Below, in pieces: positions 33,096 through 45,400 of a stretch of DNA of 64,000 nucleotides. The notes beneath the pieces were generated by a model. It was given only the letters and a program-made list of their open reading frames with translations. It had not been told where the DNA came from and searched no databases. The position numbers were made by a program, and so were the translations under genes. Each line of letters begins with the position of its first letter. Within the stretch, counting starts at the first letter, position 1. The DNA comes from Plazaster borealis (taxonomy: Eukaryota > Echinodermata > Asteroidea > Forcipulatida > Labidiasteridae), in assembly GCA_021014325.1 (NCBI GenBank), contig CM037473.1:25348822-25412821 (forward strand), in the 5' to 3' direction.

Positions 33096-33359
33096 GAGGC
33101 CGTTCAACCTGTAACTGCCTTATAACCACGGATCGCACCCACCAAGTTTACCATACAACAAAAGGGGTAGGTGGTGAGAGGGTGGAGGCACATTTATATA
33201 TTCATCAACACAAATCAATATCTAACATCGAAACAGTGATATTTGGTTACCATAAAAAAAAAAAAGTGAGCAATGGTTTTGTGGTTCAAATGTTGACTTG
33301 GAATGACGGCCCGTCACATCACGACATACACAAACTTGACGACCCAATGAAGAACTTTT

Positions 33360-33434
33360 TCAATTCTGCAGAATGGCTTTGTAACTCTCATGGACCATAT
33401 TGGAAATGTCTACCAGTTGACATTTCAAAGAAAG
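33360..33434 (-). CDS. AP1B1: Beta-adaptin terminal coding exon 17
   Basis: A 75-nt exon for the last 24 residues and TGA. It starts LSLKC and ends YKAILQN, lining up with LSLKC...YETILKN at the end of human AP1B1. Acceptor GTTTACAG at 33435-33436. It is too short to be seen as an ORF and overlaps an unrelated longer plus-strand frame; it was found by looking for the missing end of the appendage. Confidence 0.9.
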   Translation of the reverse strand, partial: LSLKCQLVDISNMVHESYKAILQN

Positions 33435-36400
33435 CTGTAAACAAAAAACAAACAAAAAATATCCATTTGTTATTTTGAATTGCAATTTACAGAACTTTTA
33501 CAATGGAAACTGACAAATTTCACAAAATGGTGAAGCAAAGGCCTATTAACTCAACACATTGTTGGACTCTGATTTTGGCCTGATCCCATGTAAAGCTTAT
33601 GGCGCTCTAACATTCAGTATTTTTCCTGCAAGGTATGTGGAGCTCTGTTTTTGAAGTATGAGATCTATTCCTTTACATATTACCATGTAATGGTTTACAA
33701 GGTGCTGTGGCACAATATGCAGCCAATCAAACCAGGAACACCGTGGCGAACCCCTTCTCTTTACTATAAGTGTACTGGGTTCTTTTACGTGCATTACACA
33801 ACACACGAGAACTACGGCTTTACATCCTATCGGAAGGACGCAGCAACAAATATAAGTGCCTTGCTTAAGGCACAAGTGTCATGACCAGGACTCGAACCTA
33901 CACTCTGCTAATCAGAAACACCAGAGCTTGAGTCTGGTGCTCTTTATCCACTCGGCCCCGACACACCATTCCGAGTACAACATAATCAAACAAAACATGC
34001 TGTTGGATTTTGATGGGTGGGGGAGGGTTAGGGTTAGAGTCAATGCTCACCGTTGCTGACGTAACTCCTGGCTGCATCTTCAGCTCAATCAGAACCCAGA
34101 TGTTATTGGGTAACTTTAGTGACTGGTACAGCATGTCTTGGCCATCCAAGTGCCGTCTTGCTACAGTGAAGATGTTGTTGGTTTGTAATTTCTGCACCAC
34201 TTCATCTGTGGAAATAAAGGTCAACTTTTACAGCCACTATACATTAATGGAAATCAGATTGTACTATGAGAGCAGGCCTTGCGCTTAAACTTTTTGTAAA
34301 GTAGCCCACCGGGCTGGTAAACTGTACGCTTTACTTGCCCTCAGGAAGTTTTAGTAGCCCAGAGTTGAAACATGTATTGTCATAAATGTATCTTTCTGGT
34401 AGTGATCACAACCAGTTTAAAGGTCAAATGAAGTTACATTCACACACTCAAAAAATAAATTCTCAGCTTCAAATGTTTTTGGGCGAAAAATTGTCCAAAT
34501 CATATTACTTCAAAAATCCTTTCTCAGTTTATACTATCAACAGCTGCAGTGCTTCTCACCAAAAAATGTTTTATGGTCATTAAATTGTTGGTGTATTTAC
34601 CAATCTATGGCCTCACCTTTAATTGTAGTCAAATTAAACAGATAAAAAACCGTAATGTGCCAAAACGTAATGTGCCAAATCTTACCAGCAGTCATTGGTA
34701 CTTCAATTGGAAACTGGAGTTCATTGGCTGCCGGTAGCTTCTGCCACTCTGTCAGGAAATCACGCTTTTCTGCAAGAGGAGACAATAATACAACAAATGA
34801 TCCATCAAGTTACTGTTACTCACTGGAAGACAGAGCTCATGACAGTCTTGAATACGGATCTTACTTGGTTGGAGGAGAGCTAGTCCATCTACAAGGAATT
34901 TCAACATCTATAAGTAACAAAGTACACTAAGTTCACCAATCTTGAGATTTATAACACACACGGTTTGCACACTAGAAGGTTGAGAAACACAGAAGAGGGA
35001 AAATGAAAGACATTTTGCTACAAAAGGTTTCAGGTTTAGAATCAAAGGAAAAGATATAAATAAAAACAACAGGAAAGAAATCAATGACATTATTTATATT
35101 AGCTGTGAGAAACATGCACTGCACAGCAATGTTGTGTGTAGGGCTCCCTCTATAGGTTGTGTGTAGGTCTCCCTCTATAGGTTGTGTGTAGGGCTCCCTT
35201 AATGGGTTGTGAGTAGGGCTCCCTCTATGGGTTGTGAGTAGGGCTCCCTCTATAGGTTGTGTGTAGGGCTCCCTCTATAGGTTGTGTGTAGGGCTCCCTC
35301 TATAAGTTGTGAGTAGGGCTCCCTTAATGGGTTGTGAGTAGGGCTCCCTCTATGGGTTGTGAGTAGGGCTCCCTCAATGGGTTGTGAGTAGGGCTCCCTC
35401 TATGGGTTCTGAGTAGGGCTCCCTCTATAGGTTGTGAGTAGGGCTCCCTCTATGGGTTGCGAGTAGGGCTCCCTCTATGGGTTGCGAGTAGGGCTCCCTC
35501 TATGGGTTGTGAGTAGGGCTCCCTCAATGGGTTGTGAGTAGGGCTCCCTCTATGGGTTGTGAGTAGGGCTCCCTCTATGGGTTGTGAGTAGGGCTCCCTC
35601 AATGGATTGTGAGTAGGGCTCCCTCTATGGTTGTGAGTAGGGCTCCCTCTATGGGTTGTGAGTAAGGCTCTCTCTATGGGTTGTGAATAGGGCTCCCTCT
35701 ATGGGTTGTGAGTAGGGCTCCCTCAATGGGTTGTGAGTAGGGCTCCCTCTATGGGTTCTGAGTAGGGCTCCCTCTATAGGTTGTGAGTAGGGCTCCCTCT
35801 ATGGGTTGCGAGTAGGGCTCCCTCTATGGGTTGCGAGTAGGACTCCCTCTATGGGTTGCGAGTAGGGCTCCCTCTATGGGTTGTGAGTAGGGCTCCCTTA
35901 ATGGGTTGTGAGTAGGGCTCCCTCTATGGGTTGTGAGTAGGGCTCCCTCAATGGATTGTGAGTAGGGCTCCCTCAATGGGTTGTGAGTAGGGCTCCCTCT
36001 ATGGGTTGTGAGTAGGGCTCCCTCTATAGGTTGTGAGTAGGGCTCCCTCTATGGGTTGCGAGTAGGGCTCCCTCTATGGGTTGCGAGTAGGGCTCCCTCT
36101 ATGGGTTGTGAGTAGGGCTCCCTTAATGGGTTGTGAGTAGGGCTCCCTCTATGGGTTGTGAGTAGGGCTCCCTCAATGGATTGTGAGTAGGGCTCCCTCT
36201 ATGGTTGTGAGTAGGGCTCCCTCTATGGGTTGTGAGTAAGGCTCTCTCTATGGGTTGTGAATAGGGCTCCCTCTATAGGTTGTGAGTAGGGCTCCTTCAA
36301 TGGGTTGTGAGTAGGGCTCCCTCTATGGGTTCTGAGTAGGGCTCCCTCTATAGGTTGTGAGTAGGGCTTCCTCTATGGGTTGCGAGTAGGGCTCCCTCTA

Positions 36401-39400
36401 TGGGTTGCGAGTAGGACTCCCTCTATGGGTTGCGAGTAGGGCTCCCTCTATGGGTTGTGAGTAGGGCTCCCTCAATGGGTTGTGAGTAGGGCTCCCTCTA
36501 TGGGTTGTGAGTAGGGCTCCCTCAATGGATTGTGAGTAGGGCTCCCTCTATGGTTGTGAGTAGGGCTCCCTCTATGGGTTGTGAGTAAGGCTCTCTCTAT
36601 GGGTTGTGAATAGGGCTTCCTCTATGGGTTGATTAACTCTCCTATAGGTGCATACTCATAATTTTCCTACGATGCCTGCCTGGGCAACAAGGTGTGAGCA
36701 CCTTTAATAATGACTATAGAAATCATAATGGGATGTACATTACAATGGAGAAATCATTGAGGAAGCTTTAAAGGGGCACACAGATGTTTGTTTTACCTCC
36801 ATTGGTGATCATTCTTACCTTCTGTTAAGATAAAATGCAAGCAGCAGCCAAAAGAAAATAAAGGTTTTTTAATAACATGGATCATCTGATAATGTGCACA
36901 GGGATTTATGACAGCAAACGAAAAACACATTGTGTACAGGATTATGGGGATTCAAGGGGAGGATTAAGCAAGAATGAGCTGAGGATTAAGGGAATAAAGC
37001 TTGGATTAAGGGAACATGAGCTGACGTTTAATTTTTTTAAAGCTAGAAAGGAAATGAAACATACACAAAAATATTTAGTTGCATTTTGCTTAAATTAATA
37101 CACAATTGCATAAAATACATAGTCAGAACATTTGTGTGATAGTTCATCAAAGAGATTTTATCAAAGTCCAAACAATTTGGTGTGGAGTGACATAGGAGAA
37201 GAGGGTATTGGATGCGACAGACATGACTTCAATATCTGCCATGTTGTAAATAGACATAACTTAAGCACTAACAATCATCGCTATCGTCTCCCAAAACATC
37301 CTCAAACTCAAGAGTCTAAACTGCCTAGTCTGCAGAGCTGCCAACATTTGCATCTTGCAATCAGGGAGATTGTGTACAATCAGGGAGATATTTAGAATTA
37401 CATTCATATAATGACGGAAAAGTTGCAATAATCAGGGAGATTGTCTAATTTGTTCATCAGAACATGGAAAGATTGGCTTATTTTCAAGGAACTTTCTGCA
37501 GAATCAGGGAGAGTTGGCAGCTCTCAGTTTGTAAGGGTTATTAAAGCCATATTAGTTGGGTGACTGTGTTTTAACATATAATGAATTGGCAATCAAAAGT
37601 CTGGTTCACTCACCCATTTCACCAGTCTCTAGGAAAAGTGCGCTGATGGAAGCATTAGCACTGAAGTACAAGACATCAATGTTGTTCTTGACCGCAACCT
37701 GCAGGCTTGCAATGGGCTCCATACGCTGTACAGGGCCATTGGTATTCAGTGGTAACGTCACATCTAGCGATTGGTTCATGTTGAGCGGACTGGGAACATT
37801 CAATGGTGTGGCTGGTACTAAACCAAAGCTGCAAATATATAAACAAGGGTCATAGTGTCTATTGTGAAAGATACAACAATATTACAAAATCAAGATCCAA
37901 CATTTTTAATAAAGCCTTTTGCTCGTGCGAGATACAACATTATTACAAAATCAAGATCCAACGTTTTTACAGGCTTTATTGTTACAAAATTGAGATCCAA
38001 CATTTTTACACAGTCTTTCTCTCATGCTAGATACAACATTGTTACAAAATCAAGATCCAACGTTTCTTCGAAGCTTTTCTCTCGTGCGTAATACGACATT
38101 ATAGGAAAAATTAAGATACATTTTTACAAACACTTTCTCTCGTGCGACATAAAACATTACAAAACTGAGATCTAACATGTTTTTCCACAGCCTTTCTCTT
38201 GTGTGAGATACGACGTTATTACAAAATCGAGATACAGCGTTTTTACATAGCCTTTCTCTGGTGCGAGAAACGACATTTACGATGCTATTACAAAATTGAT
38301 ATACAACGTGTTTGCTTGGAGCGTCTCATTAGCGAGGTACGATGCTATTACAAAATTGAAATCTTATGTTTGCTTGGAGCGTCTCATTTGCGAGGTACGA
38401 TGCTATTACAAAATTGAGATACACAGAAGAGGAGAAATGAAATTATTATATAGGATTTGAGTCATTGCATGGTGAGGTATCAATGTATATTTGGTTTACG
38501 GTAACACCATGTGTATATCATCTTTGAGAACTTGTCTTGCTATGTATTCTACTGCCGCAGAGTAGATTTTGGAATTCGGGAGACTATTCTACTGCCGCAG
38601 AGTAGTTTTCCGAATTCGGGAGACTACCAAGTTCTGTAACGAGCTGTCCCGCTTCTTAACTACTACCTCGGCGGAAGGTAGGAAAATCGGTCGGGACTAC
38701 TACTTTCGCTTAGTGGATCGGGGGGACTTCTCGTTAATAACTTATTAACTCGTCTCGTCTCAACGTTTCGACTAGCTTGCTCTAGTCATCGTAATATTAT
38801 TAAAACACCAAGACACAATGTTGTTGCTCTTGTGCAGCAATACAAAGAATTCTCACCTGTTCTTATTGAGCTGTATTGCAAACGCACTCATCTGTTGCAT
38901 GGCTTTATTGGTTAAGGTCATGTCCATGCAGAGTTGACCTTGCCGGCGACTGAAAGTCCCCTTGATCTCCAGACCCTTGCCCTTAGAGGCTGGAAGCCAT
39001 TCCTGATTGAAAAAGGTAAGATAATAACAGCATAATATGTAACATGTTAGATCTCCCGTTTAGATTTTTGTAAATCTCTTCTCTATAAACTACCAAACAC
39101 TCAGCTTGCAAGATTGCAAAAACTACGAAACACAGCTGTCCGGATTGTTACATTGTCTAATGGTAGAAGTCACATCACATCAGTATCACAATCTCTCCAT
39201 TGGCTCCCTATGCCTTCTAGAATTGTATTTAAATTACTTTTGCTTGTGTTTCATTAGACTTGATTCAAGTCCCGTTCTCGTGCGAGAGGTCCCCAAGCAT
39301 ATCGCGCCAACTAGCAAACAAGCCGCGTACAGTGCGCGCTCGCCGTCAAAATGTGGTCCCGAGAATGGGACTTGACGAGGTCGTTTCTTACACTGCACGT

Positions 39401-42400
39401 TGTTATTGGAAAATCTCCCCAAATGGGGAGATGCACAAAACCAATGGGAGCGTGGAAGCGCTGTCCCGCCGGTAAAATATTCATTACACTCTGTGACATC
39501 ACAGTGCAAGACATTGTAAGTGCACGCGTCTAAACGCAGTGACACGTGGGGGGCGGGCAAACTCATCAGCAGGCAAGTGGGTGTCGGTACCAAAGTCGTT
39601 GAATTGCACTTCCCAAAGTTCAAATTTTCCAAACAAAACCGACCCAAATGTATGTTACAACATATTAACTTAAATTTTAATGAACATTCAGTGCATTCTT
39701 GTTATAATTAATTGGTTATTCAAAAATGTATTTCAATCCTCATCTAAGTATTTAACCCCCACAAATAACAAATGAACGAGTCTTCTTTTTGAATGCGTTT
39801 GATTGGACAACACGTATAACGCAGCAAGTTTACATATTCATAAGTGAATACATTTACATATCAGGCGACTGCGGCATCGTCAAGTCCCTGTCCCGCGTGC
39901 GGAACAGGTTGGGGAATGCAGACCATCACAAAATAATAGTTTTCTGGCGATGGCACGGGGTTGGGACTTGAGTCAAGTCTAGTGTTTCATTGCCTGCAAG
40001 GTTCTGCTCCAGAATACAATACCAATCATTCAATATCATCCCTCTAGGAATCCTCGGTCATCCAATTCATTATCACTTGTTGTTCCTAAACAATACACCT
40101 TATGGGGGGATCGTTCATTCGCACATGCTGGATCTTCTCTCTGGAACGAACTTCCTCAAGATATTCGTAACATTTCTGATGTACACAATCTCAAAGTTAC
40201 TCTCAAAACTCACGCTTTCAAGATGTATTTCTTTAATTCATAGTTTTATTGCTTTCCATTGTTAATTATCGTTTGTTTTCCCCATTTGTTATTTTGCTTT
40301 CTTTTCACTGGATATATTTGGTACATATGTATTGTTTTGTTTGCATTTTTCTGCACCTTGAACATCTCTTTAGATTGATTTGGTGCATTACAAATGCCTA
40401 TTATAGTTATTATTCACCCTTGCATATTGTACACTTTCCCGCTTCAGAAAATACACATTATTTATTTAACAAATAAAAACAATTAGTTTTGAAAAAAGTT
40501 TTGGTGAAAAAAAAACCCCACTTACTGTTCTTGGTTCGACGTACACGCCTGGTACCAGACCTGGTCCTGCAGCCAGACTGAAGATGTCTCCCAAGGCTCC
40601 CATTGTGCCCATACTACCACCCATCATCGGCTGTTGTGGTTGACCCATGGGTGGCCCTCCGATCTGTCACACAACAAAACAAATACATTTACAACAAAAG
40701 CAAACCTCAACTCAAGACATTTGTGCACTCACTTGGAAACTGAATCTTGACAAAATGGAGTACTTCAAGTTTCCTTACAGGCACTGGACACGTTTGATAA
40801 TTACTCAAAATATATATTAGCATAAAACTTACTTACGAGCAAGGAAGAGCTGTTGATAGTATAAAACATTGTGAGAAACGACTCCCTCTGAAGTAACGTA
40901 GTTTTTTAGAAAGAGGTAATTTCTCACTAAAATATTTGAATCTGAAAAAGACTTCAGGCCTGAAACCTTTTTCTGAAAGCACACAAATTTGGCTACAAGG
41001 GTGTTTTCTTCTTTCATTATTTCCTTGCAACTTCGATGACCAATTGAGCCCAAATTTTCGCAGGTTTGTTATTTTATGCATATGTTGGGATACACCAAGT
41101 GAGAATACTGGTCTTTGACAATTACCAAACATGTCCAGTGCCTTTAAAAAACACCCCCAAAAACATGTAAATGTTCCTGTGTCCTTTTTGACCAAAGGAA
41201 AGGACAGGACAGGTAACTTACCAGGCTATCTAGACCCCCTCCGATCAAGTCCAGGCTACCACCAGACATCATGGGTTGTGCCGACATGGCAGACATGGGA
41301 GGTGTAGGGGCAGGGGTACCCAAGTCCATACCCAGTAGATCACCAATGAGGTCACCTTGGTGGCTAGGCTGAGCATTGGGGATGATTGTGGTGGCTGGCT
41401 GGGCTGGTATCGCTGCAGCAGTCTCACTCTCAGGTGATGTGGAACCAGACCTAACGTAAAAATGGCAAATTTATTTGTTTCAAATAGTAAAAAAAAAACC
41501 ATGATGTACTCTTTGGAAATCTCACAAAATGTGACCAGAGGCAGGCCTCATGCTTTGTTTTTGAATGGGCAAGGGCACCAAGGCGTTTTCTCCTTAAGCG
41601 CTAGTCAAAATTCACCAACCTGTGAGAGACTCTATGCTTCTTAATATGAAAATAAAACCCCCAAATTACTTAGACTAGTTATTACGTGCAGGCAAGTCGG
41701 GAAAAAGATATAATGAAAGGCTTTTTTTTCTGGTTCATGCACACAAGTTTAACTTCTTGAATTGAAAAAAGCACCTGTTTCCATCATAGACTGCTCGATA
41801 TAATATAGTTGTTGAGAATCGAAACAGGAAGACCCCAAGTGAGACTTACCCTGGTGCTCGCGTTGGCAGAACTCTTCTTGTAGCATTGCGACCCTCCACG
41901 AATGCACTGGGTGGCTTGTGGTAGACAGAGGCCAGGCTGCCAATGTAACAGATGAGTTCATCCAGCAAGGTCGGCTCAATTAGATCCGTCTCCTCTGAGA
42001 TGAGGGGCTTGTTGGCGAGGACGACATCCTTGGCAGCCGCTGGGTCTGTTGAGAGAAGGCGCCAGTAGATATAGCCACGGTCTCGGAGGTCAGGGTTGTC
42101 GCTGTCCTGTAAACCATAAACAAACATATGATTAACTTCACATACTCCAAAATAAAGTATAATGTTTGATAATTGACCATCTACACATGCTTAAATAAGG
42201 AATTTTTTTGTGGGCTGTACACACAAAATTTGGGTATCAGATTAGTGCCACCATGTCAAATTGAAAAATTGAATTAAAACTCTGCTTTTACAGCTACCTG
42301 TAAACCTGGATTAAACATGTTATACAATTACTATGAAATGACAATTCCTTTTTTGGACCAATTTTTGCAAATAGCCTTAACACCTGTTGACTAAATTTCC

Positions 42401-45400
42401 AAGTCATCCCAAGCATTAATCCTACTTACAGATAATACTGGAATCCCACTCCTGCACCCACTTTTGAACGAAGACAGAACACATACAAGTATCAGTTTGT
42501 GTTTTCAGCCTCTTCCCCCAACTCATCCCACACACATAAAACACTGGAATCCCTGCACCCACTAAGACTAAACACCTTCATGAATTACATTAGTGTGTGA
42601 GTGTTTAAGTCTCTTTCCCCAATAAATCATCACACTCTAACAGGACATTGCAATCCCACTCCTGCACCCACCTGCGTTGCAAGACTCAACACCTGTTGTA
42701 CCAGCTCCTGGGTATCTGTTGGACGTTTGAGGAACAGCTTGACGATGGCAGTCAGGAGCTGAAGCTGCACCTGTGTGTTCTCATCATGGAACCCTTCCAG
42801 GAAACTCTCCAGGAGCTCATCAGCGTTGTCGATTCTCTCAGCGTATTCTCCGATAATCCAAATCATGGAAGCTCTAGAAATTTCAACAGCACAGGTTAAT
42901 TGTGTAAAAGACTACATCCTGAAAACCAAGATCTTTTCCAAAACCCAATGCACACATTTTGAAGTTTCAAGATTATAGTATGTACAATCTTCTAAGTCAA
43001 ATAAACAAACCTAAACTAACCCACTAGTTCCTAAATTGGCTTATGCTTGATTGACAAACATGTACAAGACCTTACCATCAAAGGCAAGATATTTATTCCA
43101 GGGTTTGCCTTAAACTTTTTCAGTGACTAGCCAGCAGGACCAGTTAGCTTGTCATTTCGTCTGTCCGCCAGCTTTTTCAATGGTCTGCAATTGGAGTTTC
43201 TTTTTCAACATATACTAGCATGGAACTATGTGATTTGTAAGCAACATGAACAATCAGTGGTTTTTCGTGTAGCAGTGGCAAGCAATCAACTTGCCAGCCG
43301 GACTAGGTGGACAGAATTCTGACTGGTCCTTGGCTGTTTTAACTGGCATTTGGCCAGCGGACCACTGTTAAGGGAGAACGCTGTATTCCATATCTGTATA
43401 CCTCCATAAGTCAAATAAATAAATAAAGGGTTTGTCAAGTAACAAGTGGTATATCATTCTTACCTTGCCTCAGGTTCATCTAAAGTGTCCAGGTTCTCAC
43501 ACAGTGTGGCGATGATACTCTCATATTTATTGGGGTACTTGCGGAAGATGTCCTTGATCACCACGATGGCTTCCTGGACCACATAGTTGACCTTTGTCTG
43601 GATGAGGTCAAGGAGCGTGCTCACACACCGCTCAGCAGATTGCTGCAGTGGAGAGAATTGTTATCGTTGTGTAAGTGCAACATCAAAGTATTTCCTAAAA
43701 TAGCGTTTACGTTAAAGCGAGTTTGAAAGTGTCAAAGGATTCTATATCGCTTACCCGGATGTACAGTACACACAACACCAGTAGGTGCTGAGATACAGCG
43801 TTTTTGAATGTTGTTGCCCAGTCGAGATACAACGCTATTGCACTGACACGACGTTATAGCAGTTTGAGAAACAACCGCCGTAAACACTTCCTCAATACCC
43901 ATCTCCCCATCCTCCTATCCCAATTAAAGTACAAACAACTACATAAATTGTGAAACATACGATTCCGTTGGTGCACTCTCCTGCACAAACTGACACAAAA
44001 AAAACAGGACTGTGAGTCCGCTGTACACAAGTCATGGGGTTTCCACAATACACCAGCCATACAAACAGGGGAAACCCATGTACCTAATGCTAGCCTAGAA
44101 GGTACATTCTGTGGCACCTGTGTGTAGGAGGGTACAAAGCGTGCTCTAACTCACCTCAACTTTGATGGCACATCGTCCGATAGCCCGTACTGACTTACGG
44201 ACAAAGTCCACGTCAACCTCTGTGGCATACTCCTTGAGCTCAGCTAGGACCTGGGCGATGTTACCCTGGGAAGCAAGACGGATCATGATGTCCAGCTTCT
44301 CAAGCTTAACGTAGATAGGATCATTGTACTTGACGAAGAACACCTTCATTTCATGCTTCAGGATCTCTGGCCTGTTTTGACGAAGACAAAAAAAAACAGA
44401 ACAAATTATGAAGAGGTGTGATAATAAGTCAATGCTGATGAATTCAATAGTTGCACGAACCAACGAATGGAGAAAAAAAATACACACAATTTGGCACATT
44501 GATTTTTGTACAAATTATTTATATACTTATTACTTATTTGAATCCCACCCAAGTGATTTTCATGTGGATTTTGTTTTCACAGAACTCAGGAAAGTACCGA
44601 GTATACAGTGCTTAATACACATCGGTGTTAGGGTAAAAACAAATTATTTACTTTTTACTGTGAACAATTTCAGCAAGTTTCAGGACCCAAGATGTAATAC
44701 ACTGCTAAAAATGGTATTATTGAAATAAGAAAAAATCTAATTTTAGGGAAACTTTTTTTGTGTCACTCCCAAAAATCTTATTAGAATATCTTTCTAGGGA
44801 GTGACACAAGAAATTTTTTCTTGAAATAAGATTTTTTCCTTATTTCAAGAATACCCTTTTTAGCAGTGTTTTCGTAATTGACCGTAGCAATTTACGTTTT
44901 CGTAATTTCGTAGCATGACCGACGTATCACTAGATTGGCCATTTTGCATTTCCACAAATTGACATATCACAATATGTCATTTTATCCATTGAAATACACA
45001 CTCAATCTCCTTGGTTAACATCTGGGGCTAATATTTTCAAGAAAAAGGAAGGTCCCAATATTTTTATTTTTTTCAACTGTGTGCTTTTTCTTTTTCTTTT
45101 CGTGTGTTTTTCTCTTTTTACTGTCAGCTTTGTTTAAAAGTTAAGGCAATTTTGAGCCGGATTTTAACATTGATTTACGGTTAATCGGCTAATCGGTTAA
45201 TCGGTTTAACGTCCCACCCTAGTTTCTGAGAGACACTGGTTGTACTAACCTCTTCTGTACAATCAGATTGATGTTTCTGAGGGCCACATACTGCACTTCA
45301 GGCTCAGCAGAGAGTAGGGTGACAAGAGGGGGAGCTAGCTTCCTGGTTAAGGTGGTCAGGTACTCCCCTTCAACTGGCATCATCTCCATGAACTTCATCA

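Larger units (their letters stand above)
25352..33359. other. Intergenic region between PLPP and beta-adaptin (tandem, same strand)
   Basis: Must contain the PLPP promoter and the beta-adaptin 3' UTR. Visible content is a family B MITE, an inverted repeat, the C-rich tract with hairpin, the TTCGTTCCCTCGAA block, the 56-codon ORF, the CAATC-type tandem array, the 466-bp inverted repeat and a tRNA-like SINE. No gene supported with confidence. Confidence 0.5.

Noticed and set aside
33044..33478. Plus-strand 144-codon ORF
   Set aside because: It is the antisense shadow of the beta-adaptin terminal exon and a neighbouring SINE.
34021..34036. Telomere-like GGGTTAGGGTTAG (also near 757-775)
   Set aside because: Only two units at each site; too short to be more than chance or a tiny relic.
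33898..34040. Read-through of beta-adaptin exon 16 past its donor ([13 protein letters not shown]...)
   Set aside because: It diverges from the family at once and runs into a SINE; the spliced exon at 33434-33360 restores the conserved ending.
35131..36631. CRISPR-like array
   Set aside because: No spacers: the 25-bp units are head to tail, and the context is an animal intron.
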